Shown: positions 1 to 9,890, counted from the first letter of the stretch. The stretch is DNA of 64,000 nucleotides from Rhodopirellula halodulae (GCF_020966775.1 NZ_JAJKFV010000002.1:186001-250000), one strand, 5' to 3'. A program made the numbers and translations. Notes: generated by a model from the letters alone, not told the origin.

Positions 1-2243
1 CCAAGCAATCTGGTGCGGGCATCATTTATGGTGCCACGCGAAAACGATGTGAAGAGATCGCTGAATGGCTGCCGGAAAAGACCGGTCGCCATGTGGGCGT
101 TTACCACGCGGGCATGCATCCGGACGAACGACGTCGTGTCCAAGAGTCGTTCATGAATGGCGATCTGTCCGCGATCGTTGCCACCAACGCGTTCGGGATG
201 GGGATCGACAAATCGGACATTCGATTTGTTGTTCACTACAACATGCCCGGCTCGCTCGAAGCCTATTACCAAGAAGCGGGCCGCGCCGGACGCGACGGCG
301 AAATGAGCCAGTGTTGCTTGCTGTTCGCCTATGCCGACCGGCAAATCCAAGAGTTCTTTATCGAGAATCGGTACCCGTCTCGCGAAACGGTCAAGAAGGT
401 TCACGAATACCTGTTGTCTCGCGATGAAGATCCGATCGAGCTGACGCTGGATCAGGTCCGCGAGGCAATCGGGGTGCGTGATGGCAGCGAAGCCATTGGG
501 ACATCCGAAACGTTGCTTTCGAAAGCAGGTGTGTTGCGACGACTCGACGCCAGTGCCAACCAAGCCGTGCTGCGGATCGACAGCGACGCCCCCACCTTGT
601 TGGACTTTTTGCCGCCGGAAGCCAAACTCAAACGCCAAGTCATGACGGGGATCGAAAAGATCGTCGGTTCGCGACGCGGCGAAGATGTCTTTGTACGTTT
701 GAGCTACCTGGCGACTCGATCCGGAGTGGAACGCAAACAACTGACGCGGACACTGCGTGAACTGACCAAGCTGAAGTCGTTCGACTACATCCCGCCGTTC
801 CGCGGACGCGCCGTTCACATCATGCGTCGCGACGTGCCCTTTCATCAGTTGAAAATCGACTTTGATGAACTGGCGCGGCGCAAGAAGGCCGAATACGAAA
901 AGCTGGAAGCGGTGATCGACTTCGCACGGTCAACGTCGTGTCGCCAACATGTGATCCTCAATTACTTCGGCGACCCCAACGCATCGGAATGTGGCAAGTG
1001 CGACCACTGCGATCCTGCGGGCGACTGCATGCCCGCGGAAACCGGCACGAACTCAGCCGGCAACACTCTTCCAACCGCGAACGAACTGCAGGTCGGCGGC
1101 GGACTCAGTGACCAGCCTGGATTGGACATGTCCGCACTGACCACCGCGGTGCGAGTGATCCTCAGCGGCGTGACCCGGACGCATGGACGACTGGGCAAGA
1201 ACCTGATCGCCCAAATGCTGGCCGGCTCAAAGAACAAAAAGGTCACCCAGCTTCGGCTGAGTCGCCTCAGCACTTACGGCATGCTATCGGGAATGAAGCA
1301 GGCTGAACTGACCGACGCAATGGACTCACTGCTGACCGTTGGTTTGCTGGATCAGAAAGAACTGAACGAACGGCGGCCCACCGTTCACATGACGGACCTT
1401 GGTCGCAGCGTGATGAATGGACAGGTGCCACTTCCGAGCACGTTGCAACTGAAGTTTCCGCTCGCGAAGAAGCTGGCAAAAATCGCGAGCAAGATCGAAT
1501 CGGGAGATGTCGCGGAGGAAGAACCTGGCGACGCTCCCATGGTGCCAACTTCCGTCGGCCCCACGTTATCCCCACCCGCGCCATCCTCACCCGCAACCGA
1601 ACCGTCCATCGCGACCGAAGCCACTCAACCGACCGATCCGGAGCCACTCACGTCCAACGATGCTTCGGAATTGCTGTATCAAGACTTGAGTGATCGCATC
1701 AAACGTTTTCGGCGGAAACGTTCCGCGGCACTTAACGTCGCTCCCCATCGCATTCTCTCAGAATCCACCATCAAACGACTGGTTCAATCCAAACCCGCCA
1801 ACGTGACGCAGCTCGAAAGTGTCTCCGGCGTATCCGACGAATTCATCGAGGCTTACGGAAGCGATTTGCTGGAATTGATTGCCAACACGTTGTCCGAACA
1901 CGAATCCAGTCTTCCCCCGACAACATCCACACCGACGCCCCAACCGACTGCCACACCAGCCACACCCACCAAGTCATCACCAACGCAAAAGCCCGCCCAG
2001 CCATCCGTCTTTCCTGATGAAGCCGAGACCGTTGCCGTCGATCCGTCCGCGTGGCGTCATGAATACTGGACGTGGCGTCTGTGCCGAGATGGCTACACCT
2101 TGCAACAAGTCGCCGAGATCCGTGGTGAGCCCACCGACGTCTTGGTGGACCATCTGATCGCGGCAGCCAAAGCCGGACAAACCATCGATCCGAACTGGGC
2201 CGATTCACCTGCCAATGCGAAACGACTCCGCAACTTGAAGTAG
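1..2243 (+). CDS. recQ: RecQ-family ATP-dependent DNA helicase (5' end outside window)
   Basis: The reading frame is open from the first base, so the N-terminus and Walker A/B helicase motifs lie upstream; 746 residues are visible. RecQ unwinds DNA 3' to 5' in recombination and fork repair. The second RecA lobe shows motif V (FGMGIDKSDIRFVVH, about nt 190-235) and motif VI (YYQEAGRAGRDG, about nt 264-300). It is followed by the RecQ zinc site (CRQH...CGKCDHC, about nt 937-1010) and a winged-helix region. An HRDC-like domain lies at about nt 1740-1880. A C-terminal helix-turn-helix-like module (TLQQVAEIRGEP, about nt 2098-2135) follows. Pro/Thr-rich linkers separate the last modules, making the tail longer than in E. 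coli RecQ. It converges with the histidine kinase gene, leaving only 51 bases between the two stops. Family assignment is secure; the role of the extended tail is unknown. Confidence 0.95.
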   Translation, partial: KQSGAGIIYGATRKRCEEIAEWLPEKTGRHVGVYHAGMHPDERRRVQESFMNGDLSAIVATNAFGMGIDKSDIRFVVHYNMPGSLEAYYQEAGRAGRDGEMSQCCLLFAYADRQIQEFFIENRYPSRETVKKVHEYLLSRDEDPIELTLDQVREAIGVRDGSEAIGTSETLLSKAGVLRRLDASANQAVLRIDSDAPTLLDFLPPEAKLKRQVMTGIEKIVGSRRGEDVFVRLSYLATRSGVERKQLTRTLRELTKLKSFDYIPPFRGRAVHIMRRDVPFHQLKIDFDELARRKKAEYEKLEAVIDFARSTSCRQHVILNYFGDPNASECGKCDHCDPAGDCMPAETGTNSAGNTLPTANELQVGGGLSDQPGLDMSALTTAVRVILSGVTRTHGRLGKNLIAQMLAGSKNKKVTQLRLSRLSTYGMLSGMKQAELTDAMDSLLTVGLLDQKELNERRPTVHMTDLGRSVMNGQVPLPSTLQLKFPLAKKLAKIASKIESGDVAEEEPGDAPMVPTSVGPTLSPPAPSSPATEPSIATEATQPTDPEPLTSNDASELLYQDLSDRIKRFRRKRSAALNVAPHRILSESTIKRLVQSKPANVTQLESVSGVSDEFIEAYGSDLLELIANTLSEHESSLPPTTSTPTPQPTATPATPTKSSPTQKPAQPSVFPDEAETVAVDPSAWRHEYWTWRLCRDGYTLQQVAEIRGEPTDVLVDHLIAAAKAGQTIDPNWADSPANAKRLRNLK

Positions 2244-2294
2244 CTCGCCAGCGAAGGGTTGGTGCCTTCACGGCTCAGGCCTTCCCGAACGACT

Positions 2295-4820
2295 TCAAGC
2301 CTCGTCGGGGCTGCCCGATTGAGAGAGCAGCTCATCGACGGCTGCCAGCACACGTTCCGCTTCCCGCTTCAAGTCGTCCAGCAATTGCGGTGCGTCGGCG
2401 ACCCGATTTTCTCGGCCAGCTTCTTCAATTCGCTCCGCCGCGATCTGCAACTGCTTCGCCCCCAGCAGTCCACATGCTCCCTTCAAAGTGTGAGCTGTTC
2501 GACGTGCATCGTCATTCAGGCCGGCCGGCATTTCATCCGACAACTTGGAAACCAATTGCTCGCATTCCGTCCGGAACACAAACGCCAAACGAAGCACCCC
2601 CGCCGTCCCACCAGGAATTCGCGAACGTGCAGAATCCAGATCCAAACATCCCAACGTGTTCGACGAAAACGAAATGGCGTTGGAAGTCGATCCGGCCGAG
2701 GGGAAGGCTGCGTGAGCCGCGTTGATCGTCACAGAACTCTGGTCGTCGCTGAGTTTCAAGTGATCCACCGGCGTTTGGTCGATGGTTTCAGCGAGCGAAG
2801 TGTCGTCACTTTGCGGCAGTTCCTTTTGATAGGGCGTCAGAGCCTCTCGCAGTTTGCGGCTGTGAATCGGTTTGGTCAGGTAGCTATCCATTCCCGCGGC
2901 CCGACACGCCGCCGCGTCTTCGCTCATCGCCGCGGCGGTCAACGCGATGATGGGTGTGTGCCGGCTGGTTCCGAGTTCTTCCTGCCGGATCGCGCGCGTC
3001 GCTTCCAAGCCGTCCATCACTGGCATGTGCATGTCCATCAAAACGACGTCGTACTCTTCGCACCGCCACTTCGTGAGCGTTTCGCGTCCGTCGCTGGCGA
3101 TCGAACACTGATGCCCAAGCGATCGCAACAACCCGGCGATCACGTGCTGGTTCGTCACACCATCTTCCGCGACCAAGACCCGTAAAGGAGCGAGCCGTTG
3201 ATGGGACGCTCCTCCTAAATCTTCTTCTTCGTCGTCATCTTCACTGGGCACGGACTCCGGACAAACCGGCATTCGCAATTCAAACGAAAATGTGGTTCCG
3301 ACTCCGACCTCGCTCTGCAGAACAAGCTTCCCGCCCATCAGTTCGACTAATTGGCGGCTGATACTGAGTCCCAATCCCGTGCCTCCAAATCGACGCGTGG
3401 TGGAAGCATCGGCTTGCGTGAACGGATTGAGAACAGCGTCTTGTTGAGCCGGAGGGATGCCAATTCCCGAATCTCGGACACTCAATCGCAGCGTCACCAG
3501 ATCGGGACGCCCCACCTTGCCCGATGGCTGATCGCCATTATTCGAGTCGAGAGGATTTTCCTCCCGAAGCAGAACATCCACCTCCAAACGCACGCCCCCG
3601 TTGTCGGTGAACTTGATCGCATTGCCGACCAAGTTCGTCAGCACCTGGCGCACTCGACCGGGATCTCCCATCAATCGATCAGGCAACTCCGTCGCGATCG
3701 CACTTTGAAGCTCCAACCCTTTTTCAGAGGCGGGCAGAGCGAATGAGCGGAGCGTCGACTCCACCGTTTTCGAAAGAGAGAACGGAACCGATTCGAGTTC
3801 GAGCCGGCGGGCTTCGATCTTCGAAAAATCCAAGATGTCATTGATCAGTCGCAACAGCCCATTGGAGGACTCCTGAATGATCTGCACGTAATCTTGTTGA
3901 TCCGCATCCAAGTCGGTTTGCGAAAGCAAGTCCGCCATCCCAATCAGTGCGTTCATCGGCGTGCGAATCTCATGGCTCATGTTGGCCAGAAACTCACTCT
4001 TGGAACGATTCGCGGCATCCGCCATCCGAACCGCTTCTCTCAGCGCCGCTTCCGATCGTTTCAGTTCCGTGATGTCACGCGAAATCCCGAAGGTCCCAAT
4101 GATGTCGCCTTCCTCGTTGCGTAGCGGCATCTTGGTGGTCATGCACCATGTGTCTTCGCGGTCGGGCCAAGTCTCTCGTTCCTCTCGATCGACCAAAGCC
4201 TCACCGGTCGCGATCACCGTCAACTCATCCTTGCGAGCCGCTTCCGCATGCTCGGGTGTGAAAATGTCGGCATCAGTTCGGCCGTGTACCTGCTCCACAC
4301 TTTGCAGACCAAACTTCTGCGCCATCGCTTGACTGACTCGAATGAAACGGCTGTCGACATCTTTGAAGTAGATTGAATCCGGAATATTCGCGAGCAATGT
4401 GTTGAGCAACGATTGCTCGAACTGCGACGCCTTTTCCTTTTCAACCTTTGCGGTCACGTCCCAAAAAAGAACCTGAATGCCCAGCAACTTGCCGCGGTGA
4501 TCATGAACCGCCGTCTTCACCCGTTCGATCCAGCCAATGGAATTGTCGCCCAACCGAGTGGACTCGACACTGTGCAAGGGCTCGCCTGTGTCCATCACCT
4601 GTTGGTCATCAGCACGGTACTTCTGCGCGATCTCAGGTGGAAACAAGTCCTCATCGCGTTTGCCCGCCAACTCGTCCCAGGTGACGTTTCGCCATTTCAG
4701 ATACGAATCGTTGGCGAACACTCGGCGCCCATCCGCCGATTTGATCAACAAGTTCAGCGGCAGGGCATTGGCCAACGCGCGGTACGTTGCTGACGTTTGG
4801 AATTCAGAAACATGACTCAT
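2295..4820 (-). CDS. Hybrid sensor histidine kinase (PAS-PAS-HisKA-HATPase-REC-HPt)
   Basis: An 841-residue soluble-looking multidomain sensor kinase with no obvious membrane segment, so probably cytoplasmic. In order: a PAS domain (about 10-125), a second PAS with its PAC segment (about 140-255), the HisKA dimerisation helix with phospho-acceptor His283 (SHEIRTPMN), and the HATPase domain with N box (LTNLVGNAIKF), G1 (DSGIGIP) and G2 (GGTGLGLSIS). Next come a receiver domain with Asp596 (VVLMDMHMPVMDG) and a C-terminal HPt domain with His777 (AHTLKGACG). This gives a complete internal His-Asp-His relay, so the final acceptor is probably another receiver, most simply the REC protein encoded just upstream. 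ATG at 4820 is chosen, 4 bases after that gene's stop; a TTG at 4835 overlapping the stop is an alternative. The sensed signal is unknown. Confidence 0.93.
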   Translation of the reverse strand: MSHVSEFQTSATYRALANALPLNLLIKSADGRRVFANDSYLKWRNVTWDELAGKRDEDLFPPEIAQKYRADDQQVMDTGEPLHSVESTRLGDNSIGWIERVKTAVHDHRGKLLGIQVLFWDVTAKVEKEKASQFEQSLLNTLLANIPDSIYFKDVDSRFIRVSQAMAQKFGLQSVEQVHGRTDADIFTPEHAEAARKDELTVIATGEALVDREERETWPDREDTWCMTTKMPLRNEEGDIIGTFGISRDITELKRSEAALREAVRMADAANRSKSEFLANMSHEIRTPMNALIGMADLLSQTDLDADQQDYVQIIQESSNGLLRLINDILDFSKIEARRLELESVPFSLSKTVESTLRSFALPASEKGLELQSAIATELPDRLMGDPGRVRQVLTNLVGNAIKFTDNGGVRLEVDVLLREENPLDSNNGDQPSGKVGRPDLVTLRLSVRDSGIGIPPAQQDAVLNPFTQADASTTRRFGGTGLGLSISRQLVELMGGKLVLQSEVGVGTTFSFELRMPVCPESVPSEDDDEEEDLGGASHQRLAPLRVLVAEDGVTNQHVIAGLLRSLGHQCSIASDGRETLTKWRCEEYDVVLMDMHMPVMDGLEATRAIRQEELGTSRHTPIIALTAAAMSEDAAACRAAGMDSYLTKPIHSRKLREALTPYQKELPQSDDTSLAETIDQTPVDHLKLSDDQSSVTINAAHAAFPSAGSTSNAISFSSNTLGCLDLDSARSRIPGGTAGVLRLAFVFRTECEQLVSKLSDEMPAGLNDDARRTAHTLKGACGLLGAKQLQIAAERIEEAGRENRVADAPQLLDDLKREAERVLAAVDELLSQSGSPDEA

Positions 4821-4824
4821 CGGT

Positions 4825-5754
4825 TCACTCAACACCGCATCGTTTCACCAACGTGATTTGGTTGCCTTCGTCGTTGAACCACATCTGATCAACAAAGCTC
4901 GCAATCAACACCAACCCTTGCTTGTCGCCTTGTCCGACACCGTCCGCACTGGCCGCAAGCGAACTCGCATCCAACTCACCGGCTTGTGGAACGCTGGACG
5001 TATCAAACCCCGGGCCTTGATCCGTGATCACGATCCGAATGGCGTGCTCCGATGCGGTTGCTTCGACATGTGCCAACCGACTCTTGTACGGTTCTTCCGA
5101 CAGCCGCTTTTTCATCGCGTCGTTGATCATTCCTTCCCGAGCCAATTGGCCATGCGTTGGTTGTTGCTCGCGTGGGATTTCCAAATTGCCATGCAACATG
5201 GCGTTGGTCAGCGCATGTTCAAGTGCCACGCCCAAACGAACCATTTCAATGCTGGGCAGAAGCTCCATCCCCGCACTGACTTGCATCAACAATCCAACCA
5301 GCGGAGAGATCAACGTTGGATCCGAAGGAAGATCAAACACGAAGACATTCTTTTTCAACGTCGAGATCAACTTCGCGTACGACGCATCGCTGCGGATCAC
5401 ACCGAGCACATCAACAATGGTGTCATTGAGCAGATCGCTCATTCGCGTCTTCGGAACATAACCCGCCGCGCCACGACGGAGCGCTTCCGCGGCCAATTCC
5501 TCGCTGCCGTGACTGGTGACCAGAATGCTGGGGATGTGCGAGAAGTCCGCTCGCATGCATTCCACCAACTGCAGACCATTGATTTCGGGCATTTCCAGAT
5601 CCGTGATGACGATATCCGGTGCCTGTTCTTTCAAATGCGATAGCCCGAGTTGACCATTGGCAACGTGCACCACCTCGTGATTCGCCTCCTGCAACAACAT
5701 GGTCATCTCCACCGCCTGGGTTGCACTGTCTTCGACGAGTAAGATCTTGGCCAT
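4825..5754 (-). CDS. Response regulator with C-terminal HATPase (RsbW-like) domain
   Basis: A 309-residue protein joining two signalling modules. The N-terminal receiver (1-125) has the acidic pair in LLVEDSA and the phospho-acceptor Asp52 (IVITDLEMPEING). The C-terminal half (about 165-305) is a GHKL-type ATPase of the anti-sigma/RsbW kind: N box EHALTNAMLHGNLE, G1 DQGPGFD, and a final LVLIASFVDQMWF/ITLVKRC region. There is no HisKA helix or H box, so it is not a classical histidine kinase; by family it may phosphorylate or sequester a partner protein when its receiver is phosphorylated. ATG at 5754 is chosen because AGAGGT lies about 7 bases upstream and the receiver begins at once; an upstream in-frame start at 5814 adds 20 unconserved-looking residues. 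It is the first gene of an operon with the hybrid kinase. The output partner is not encoded nearby. Confidence 0.85.
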   Translation of the reverse strand: MAKILLVEDSATQAVEMTMLLQEANHEVVHVANGQLGLSHLKEQAPDIVITDLEMPEINGLQLVECMRADFSHIPSILVTSHGSEELAAEALRRGAAGYVPKTRMSDLLNDTIVDVLGVIRSDASYAKLISTLKKNVFVFDLPSDPTLISPLVGLLMQVSAGMELLPSIEMVRLGVALEHALTNAMLHGNLEIPREQQPTHGQLAREGMINDAMKKRLSEEPYKSRLAHVEATASEHAIRIVITDQGPGFDTSSVPQAGELDASSLAASADGVGQGDKQGLVLIASFVDQMWFNDEGNQITLVKRCGVE

Positions 5755-5883
5755 CGCATCTACCTCTTTCATGTTGAGCAAGCAGGACGGGCGTTGTTCT
5801 GGTGAACTTGCCACCCCTTATCTTAGGGTTAACGGCGGCGAAGATGTGCATCCCCCTTCAAAATTGTCGCAGGAGCAAACCGA

Positions 5884-7152
5884 ATGACCCTCTATTACTC
5901 CGTTGGATCTGAAACTACTTCGCTGACAACGGATGACTTGCGAGAAGCGTTGAAGGAAACGTTTTCCGCGATCAAAAAGCCCGAACGCGTCCTGCTGTTG
6001 CCTCCCGATGCGACTCGATTGTTCAGTCGAGCGGGTGAATTGACGGTGCTGTGTCACGAGCTGCTCGGCGATGCGATCACCGACATCATGCCGGCGTTGG
6101 GAACGCACACGCCCATGAAGCCCGCCCAGCTCGACCACATGTTCCCGGGCGTTCCTCACGATCTTTTTCGTCCGCACCGTTGGCGAGAGGACGTGGTGGA
6201 ACTTGGCCAAGTCCCGGCCGAATTCGTCAGCGAAGTGACGGGCGGGATCTACACAAAGAGTTGGCCCGCCCAGGTCAACCGCAAGCTTCGCGACGGTGGC
6301 CACGACTTGATCTTCTCACTCGGCCAAGTCGTGCCGCACGAAGTCATCGGGATGGCCAACTACAACAAGAACGTATTCGTTGGTACGGGGGGCGTCACCG
6401 GGATCAACGAGAGTCACTACCTGAGCGCGATGGTCGGGATCGACGACACGCTGGGAGTCGCTGACACGCCGCTTCGCAAGATACTGAACTACGCTTCGGA
6501 TCACTTCTGCCAAGACATGCCGCTGCTGTACGCATTGACCGTGATCCAGCAAATGAAGGATGGAACGAAACACACGCGAGGTCTGTTTATTGGCGACGAT
6601 CACGAAACATTCTTCGCCGCCGCGGAACTCGCACGCAAGGTCAACATCACGCATCTTCCCAAAGCACCACAACACGTGGTCGCGTACTTGGATCCGGACG
6701 AATTCAAGAGCACCTGGTTGGGTAACAAGGCGATCTATCGAACCCGAAAAGCCATTGCCACCGGTGGGCGTTTGACGATCCTCGGTCCCGCCGTGGAAGA
6801 GTTTGGCGAAGACCCTCGCATCGATGAATTGATTCGCAAGTACGGCTATCGAACCAAAGCCGAAGTGATGCAATTGGTCGCCGAGAACGAAGACCTCGCC
6901 GGTGATCCATCCGCCGCGGCTCACTTGGTGCACGGATCGCCCGAGAACCGATTCGAAGTCGTTTACGCCGCCGGCAAACTCACCGACGAAGAAATCTCAT
7001 CGGTTGGTTTCACACCCGGTGATCTCGACGCGTTGATGAAACGTTACGACGTGACCAAGTTGGAAGACGGCTTCCACACCGATGAAGACGGTTCCGAGTT
7101 TTACTTCGTGCAAAACCCGGCACTGGGTTTGTGGGAAGCACCTCTGAACTGA
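5884..7152 (+). CDS. LarA-superfamily protein (DUF2088; 2-hydroxyacid racemase/epimerase-like)
   Basis: A 422-residue cytoplasmic protein resembling the lactate racemase (LarA) superfamily. Family features visible are a D-x-T-R element (DATR, residues 42-45), a glycine/histidine segment (LGTHTPMKP, His75), and a glycine-rich central stretch (NYNKNVFVGTGGVTG). LarA proteins racemise or epimerise 2-hydroxy acids using a nickel-pincer cofactor made by LarB/LarC/LarE; none of those maturation genes is in this window. The substrate cannot be read from sequence; sugar acids are plausible because the window also carries a GntP permease and a threonate-type dehydrogenase, but that link is inference. 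A clear ribosome site (AGGAG, 9 bases before the ATG) supports the start. It is divergent from the REC-ATPase gene across 129 bases and stands alone. Confidence 0.7.
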   Translation: MTLYYSVGSETTSLTTDDLREALKETFSAIKKPERVLLLPPDATRLFSRAGELTVLCHELLGDAITDIMPALGTHTPMKPAQLDHMFPGVPHDLFRPHRWREDVVELGQVPAEFVSEVTGGIYTKSWPAQVNRKLRDGGHDLIFSLGQVVPHEVIGMANYNKNVFVGTGGVTGINESHYLSAMVGIDDTLGVADTPLRKILNYASDHFCQDMPLLYALTVIQQMKDGTKHTRGLFIGDDHETFFAAAELARKVNITHLPKAPQHVVAYLDPDEFKSTWLGNKAIYRTRKAIATGGRLTILGPAVEEFGEDPRIDELIRKYGYRTKAEVMQLVAENEDLAGDPSAAAHLVHGSPENRFEVVYAAGKLTDEEISSVGFTPGDLDALMKRYDVTKLEDGFHTDEDGSEFYFVQNPALGLWEAPLN

Positions 7153-7223
7153 CAACTTTGGTGCCGCGTCGATAGCCACCAAACAATGTCACCCTGTGCC
7201 AAACATGATTGCTTGATTGGCAA

Positions 7224-8162
7224 TCACTGAGCTGTGCGATGCGGCGACGTCGCGGCGATTTGTTGACCACGTCGGGCAACGCCGAGAATCGTTTGTGCAA
7301 ACGCATCTCGCGTTGCTTCGTTCACCTGAGGCAATCGTCCCGCGATGTCCAACATCGCCGATGGATTCCGTTCGCTGGCTTCACTGACCTGAGCAATGAA
7401 TTGAGCGGTTTGTTCGAAGTTGCTGTCGGCTGATCGACCGATGATTGGACTCATGGTCCGAGCGATCAGATCGATGCCGAGACTGTCCAGCTGCACAAAG
7501 CAATCCAGCACTCCCGACACGCGGGTCTTGCCGTCGTCGCCCACGGTGTAGGTGGATTCCAAAACGAACACGCCTTTGCCGCGAATTTCGGTGGGCGTCA
7601 TTTTTCCGTCGTAGGAACCATCGACCACGAAGATGTGCTTGTTGGCGTCGCCGTACACCAAATCGACTCGGCACAACGTCCCCACACCATCGCTGGCGTC
7701 GAGCTGGTAAGGCCCCGTGCGAGTCGACTGCACTTTGGTGATGCCCATCAAATCCCAAAGGCCCACCAATACATCGGGGTTCCGAGTCAGGAACAGGAAC
7801 ATGTCGCGGTCGCACGGAATGATCTGCGAAGGCAACCGACGAAACAAAGTCGGCTTCTCCGCAATTCCCAAGATCCGTTGCTTGGCCTCGGGTGTTAGCC
7901 GTTCCATTGGCAGAGCGTTCAAAATCTCTTGCCGATGCGCCACCGAACCAATTCGCGGCGGGCCCGACTGCGGCAACAGAGAGAAACGACGCGATTCGGA
8001 GCCGTCTTGAGCGAATCCCGTTTGCCCAAGAAGGCAAACCAGGACAAGACTCGCCAAGATCACGCGTGCGGAACGCTGCACTTTGGTGCCCGACGTGGCG
8101 GGACCATACACCTGATCGATGAGGGTGTCTCGCGATGATGTGACCGTGTGGTCATGGCGCAT
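7224..8162 (-). CDS. Exported protein of unknown function
   Basis: I do not recognise this family. With ATG at 8162 it is 312 residues with a long N-terminal region (about 27 residues) followed by a hydrophobic signal segment (RVILASLVLVCLLGQTGFA) and a likely cleavage near FAQ-D, so it should enter the periplasm. Planctomycete signal peptides often carry such polar extensions; a GTG 28 codons downstream of the ATG, directly before the signal core, is an alternative start. An upstream in-frame ATG at 8357 would bury the signal peptide and is unlikely. The mature part is a globular alpha/beta sequence without catalytic signature, containing several strand-like stretches (DKHIFVV-like, GVFVLESTYTV, RVSGVLDCFVQLD). 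It converges with the LarA-like gene and diverges from pgk. Confidence 0.6.
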   Translation of the reverse strand: MRHDHTVTSSRDTLIDQVYGPATSGTKVQRSARVILASLVLVCLLGQTGFAQDGSESRRFSLLPQSGPPRIGSVAHRQEILNALPMERLTPEAKQRILGIAEKPTLFRRLPSQIIPCDRDMFLFLTRNPDVLVGLWDLMGITKVQSTRTGPYQLDASDGVGTLCRVDLVYGDANKHIFVVDGSYDGKMTPTEIRGKGVFVLESTYTVGDDGKTRVSGVLDCFVQLDSLGIDLIARTMSPIIGRSADSNFEQTAQFIAQVSEASERNPSAMLDIAGRLPQVNEATRDAFAQTILGVARRGQQIAATSPHRTAQ

Positions 8163-8577
8163 TGCAATCCTGGCACAGGCTCTCACCCGCACCTCCCCCG
8201 CTGGTATCGGTTGCGATCGAAAGGGCAAAGTCTTCCGTCCGCGATCAAAGTCATCCAAATCGAATGACCATCCAAGTTGACTTCGGTTGTCGCCCGCTTG
8301 TTCCACCGTGACTCGCGACGTACCGATGCCGTGGACGAACCGCTCTCGTTTCGCCACCGCTCTCTTTGTTTCGGTTCTGACGATGGTGAGACGTGAGGAA
8401 AAGAGATCTCAGATCTTGCCTGGGATGGTCACGCGGCTCGCGGAGATGCGAAAACACCACGAAATTCACGGTTTCAGGTGGCCCCTTCGCGAAATTGCCC
8501 AACTGACCAATACTGATGGCTCGGGTTCCGCCCGTCGCAATCACCCCGTCCAACACCAACTCGGAGTTTCCCGCCCG
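8163..8577. other. 415-base divergent intergenic region before pgk
   Basis: This gap lies between the start of the exported unknown (minus) and pgk (plus) and should hold both promoters. The pgk frame is open back to 8287 but without conserved PGK sequence, so I treat it as leader. Two AGATCT hexamers stand at 8404-8409 and 8411-8416, separated by one base, forming a 13-base near-palindrome. No convincing -35/-10 pair, RNA gene or small ORF was found. Confidence 0.4.
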
Positions 8578-9771
8578 ATGGCCAAGAAATCCATTGATCA
8601 AATCGACGTCCAAGACAAAACCGTCCTCATGCGAGTGGACTTCAACGTGCCGCTGGACGATTCGTTGGCGATCACGGACGACCGTCGCATCCGCATGGCG
8701 TTGCCAAGCATCAAGAGCGTCATTGAACGGGGTGGCAAACTGATTCTGATGAGTCACCTGGGTCGCCCCACCGGCGGTGAAGGTGACGAGAAATTCTCGC
8801 TGGCCCCCGCCGCCAAACGCTTGGGCGAACTGCTCGGCAGTCCCGTCCATTTCGCAACCGACACCGTGGGCGACGATGCCTCCGCCAAAGCCGACTCGCT
8901 GAAGGCGGGCGAAGTCTTGGTTCTGGAGAACCTGCGTTACAACGCGGGAGAGAAAAAGGGTGACGCTGAGTTTGCTGGCAAACTCGCCGCCATGGCAGAC
9001 GCCTACTGCAACGATGCATTTGGCACCTGTCACCGCAAAGACGCATCGATGGTCGCCGTTCCCGAAGCGATGGCCGGCAAGCCACGCGTGGTCGGTCACT
9101 TGGTCGCGAAAGAGATTCAGTACTTGAACGATGCCATCGGAAACCCCGAGCGTCCGTTTGTGGCAATCTTGGGTGGTGCCAAAGTCAGCGACAAGATCAA
9201 CGTGATCAACAACCTGTTGGGCATCTGCGATGCCGTCCTGATCGGTGGTGCGATGGCTTACACCTTCTCACTCGCACAAGATGGCAAAGTGGGCGGGTCG
9301 TTGGTCGAAAAGGACAAAGTCGAATTGGCAAAGGAACTGCTCGCCAAAGGCGGTGACAAGTTGCACCTTCCCGTCGACACCCATTGTGGCGACGACTTCG
9401 GAAACATCGCCGGATGCAACAAGAAGATCGTCTCGGCCGGCGAGATTCCCGATGACATGGAAGGCTTCGACATCGGGCCCGAAACCGCCAAAAAGTACGC
9501 CGATGTCATTCGCTCGGCCAAGACCATCGTTTGGAACGGCCCGATGGGCGTGTTCGAAAAACCACCGATGGACGAAGGCACCAAAGCGGTCGCGCAAGCC
9601 ATTGCCGATAGCGATGCCATCAGCATCATCGGCGGTGGCGACAGTGCTGCTGCTGTGGATCAACTCGGTTTCGCGGATCAAGTCAGCCATGTCAGCACCG
9701 GTGGTGGTGCCAGTCTGGCGATGCTGGAAGGCCAAGCCTTTGCCGCCGTTGATCTGCTCGACGAAGCCTGA
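8578..9771 (+). CDS. pgk: Phosphoglycerate kinase
   Basis: Catalyses 1,3-bisphosphoglycerate + ADP to 3-phosphoglycerate + ATP in glycolysis, cytoplasmic. The 397-residue length is normal for the family. Visible motifs are the N-terminal substrate loop [21 protein letters not shown], the basic-patch region [40 protein letters not shown], the ATP-side loop [10 protein letters not shown], and the C-terminal glycine loop [11 protein letters not shown] followed by [13 protein letters not shown] at 8578 gives the usual N-terminus and has GGAG 13 bases upstream. An ATG in frame at 8287 would add 97 residues without PGK character. The gene is monocistronic; a short inverted repeat follows it. Confidence 0.97.
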   Translation: MAKKSIDQIDVQDKTVLMRVDFNVPLDDSLAITDDRRIRMALPSIKSVIERGGKLILMSHLGRPTGGEGDEKFSLAPAAKRLGELLGSPVHFATDTVGDDASAKADSLKAGEVLVLENLRYNAGEKKGDAEFAGKLAAMADAYCNDAFGTCHRKDASMVAVPEAMAGKPRVVGHLVAKEIQYLNDAIGNPERPFVAILGGAKVSDKINVINNLLGICDAVLIGGAMAYTFSLAQDGKVGGSLVEKDKVELAKELLAKGGDKLHLPVDTHCGDDFGNIAGCNKKIVSAGEIPDDMEGFDIGPETAKKYADVIRSAKTIVWNGPMGVFEKPPMDEGTKAVAQAIADSDAISIIGGGDSAAAVDQLGFADQVSHVSTGGGASLAMLEGQAFAAVDLLDEA

Positions 9772-9784
9772 TCCGCGACTTTGT

Positions 9785-9830
9785 CGCCAAACGATTCGCG
9801 AGAATTGAGCTTCTTTGGCGGGATTGCATT
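9785..9830 (+). terminator. Inverted repeat downstream of pgk, weak terminator candidate
   Basis: CGCCAAA at 9785-9791 pairs with TTTGGCG at 9824-9830 across a 32-base loop, starting 14 bases after the pgk stop. No T-run follows, so termination function is doubtful; it may instead be a leader structure of the following oxidoreductase gene. Confidence 0.25.
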
Positions 9831-9890
9831 AAACTGGGGAAGATCTGTGATCTTTCCCTCCTTCGCATTCTCCATCAGGAGCCCGCCAAG

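Noticed and set aside
2259-3185. A 308-codon plus-strand frame under the histidine kinase REC/HPt region
   Set aside because: Arg/Gln/His-rich and motif-free, whereas the minus strand encodes REC and HPt motifs in order.
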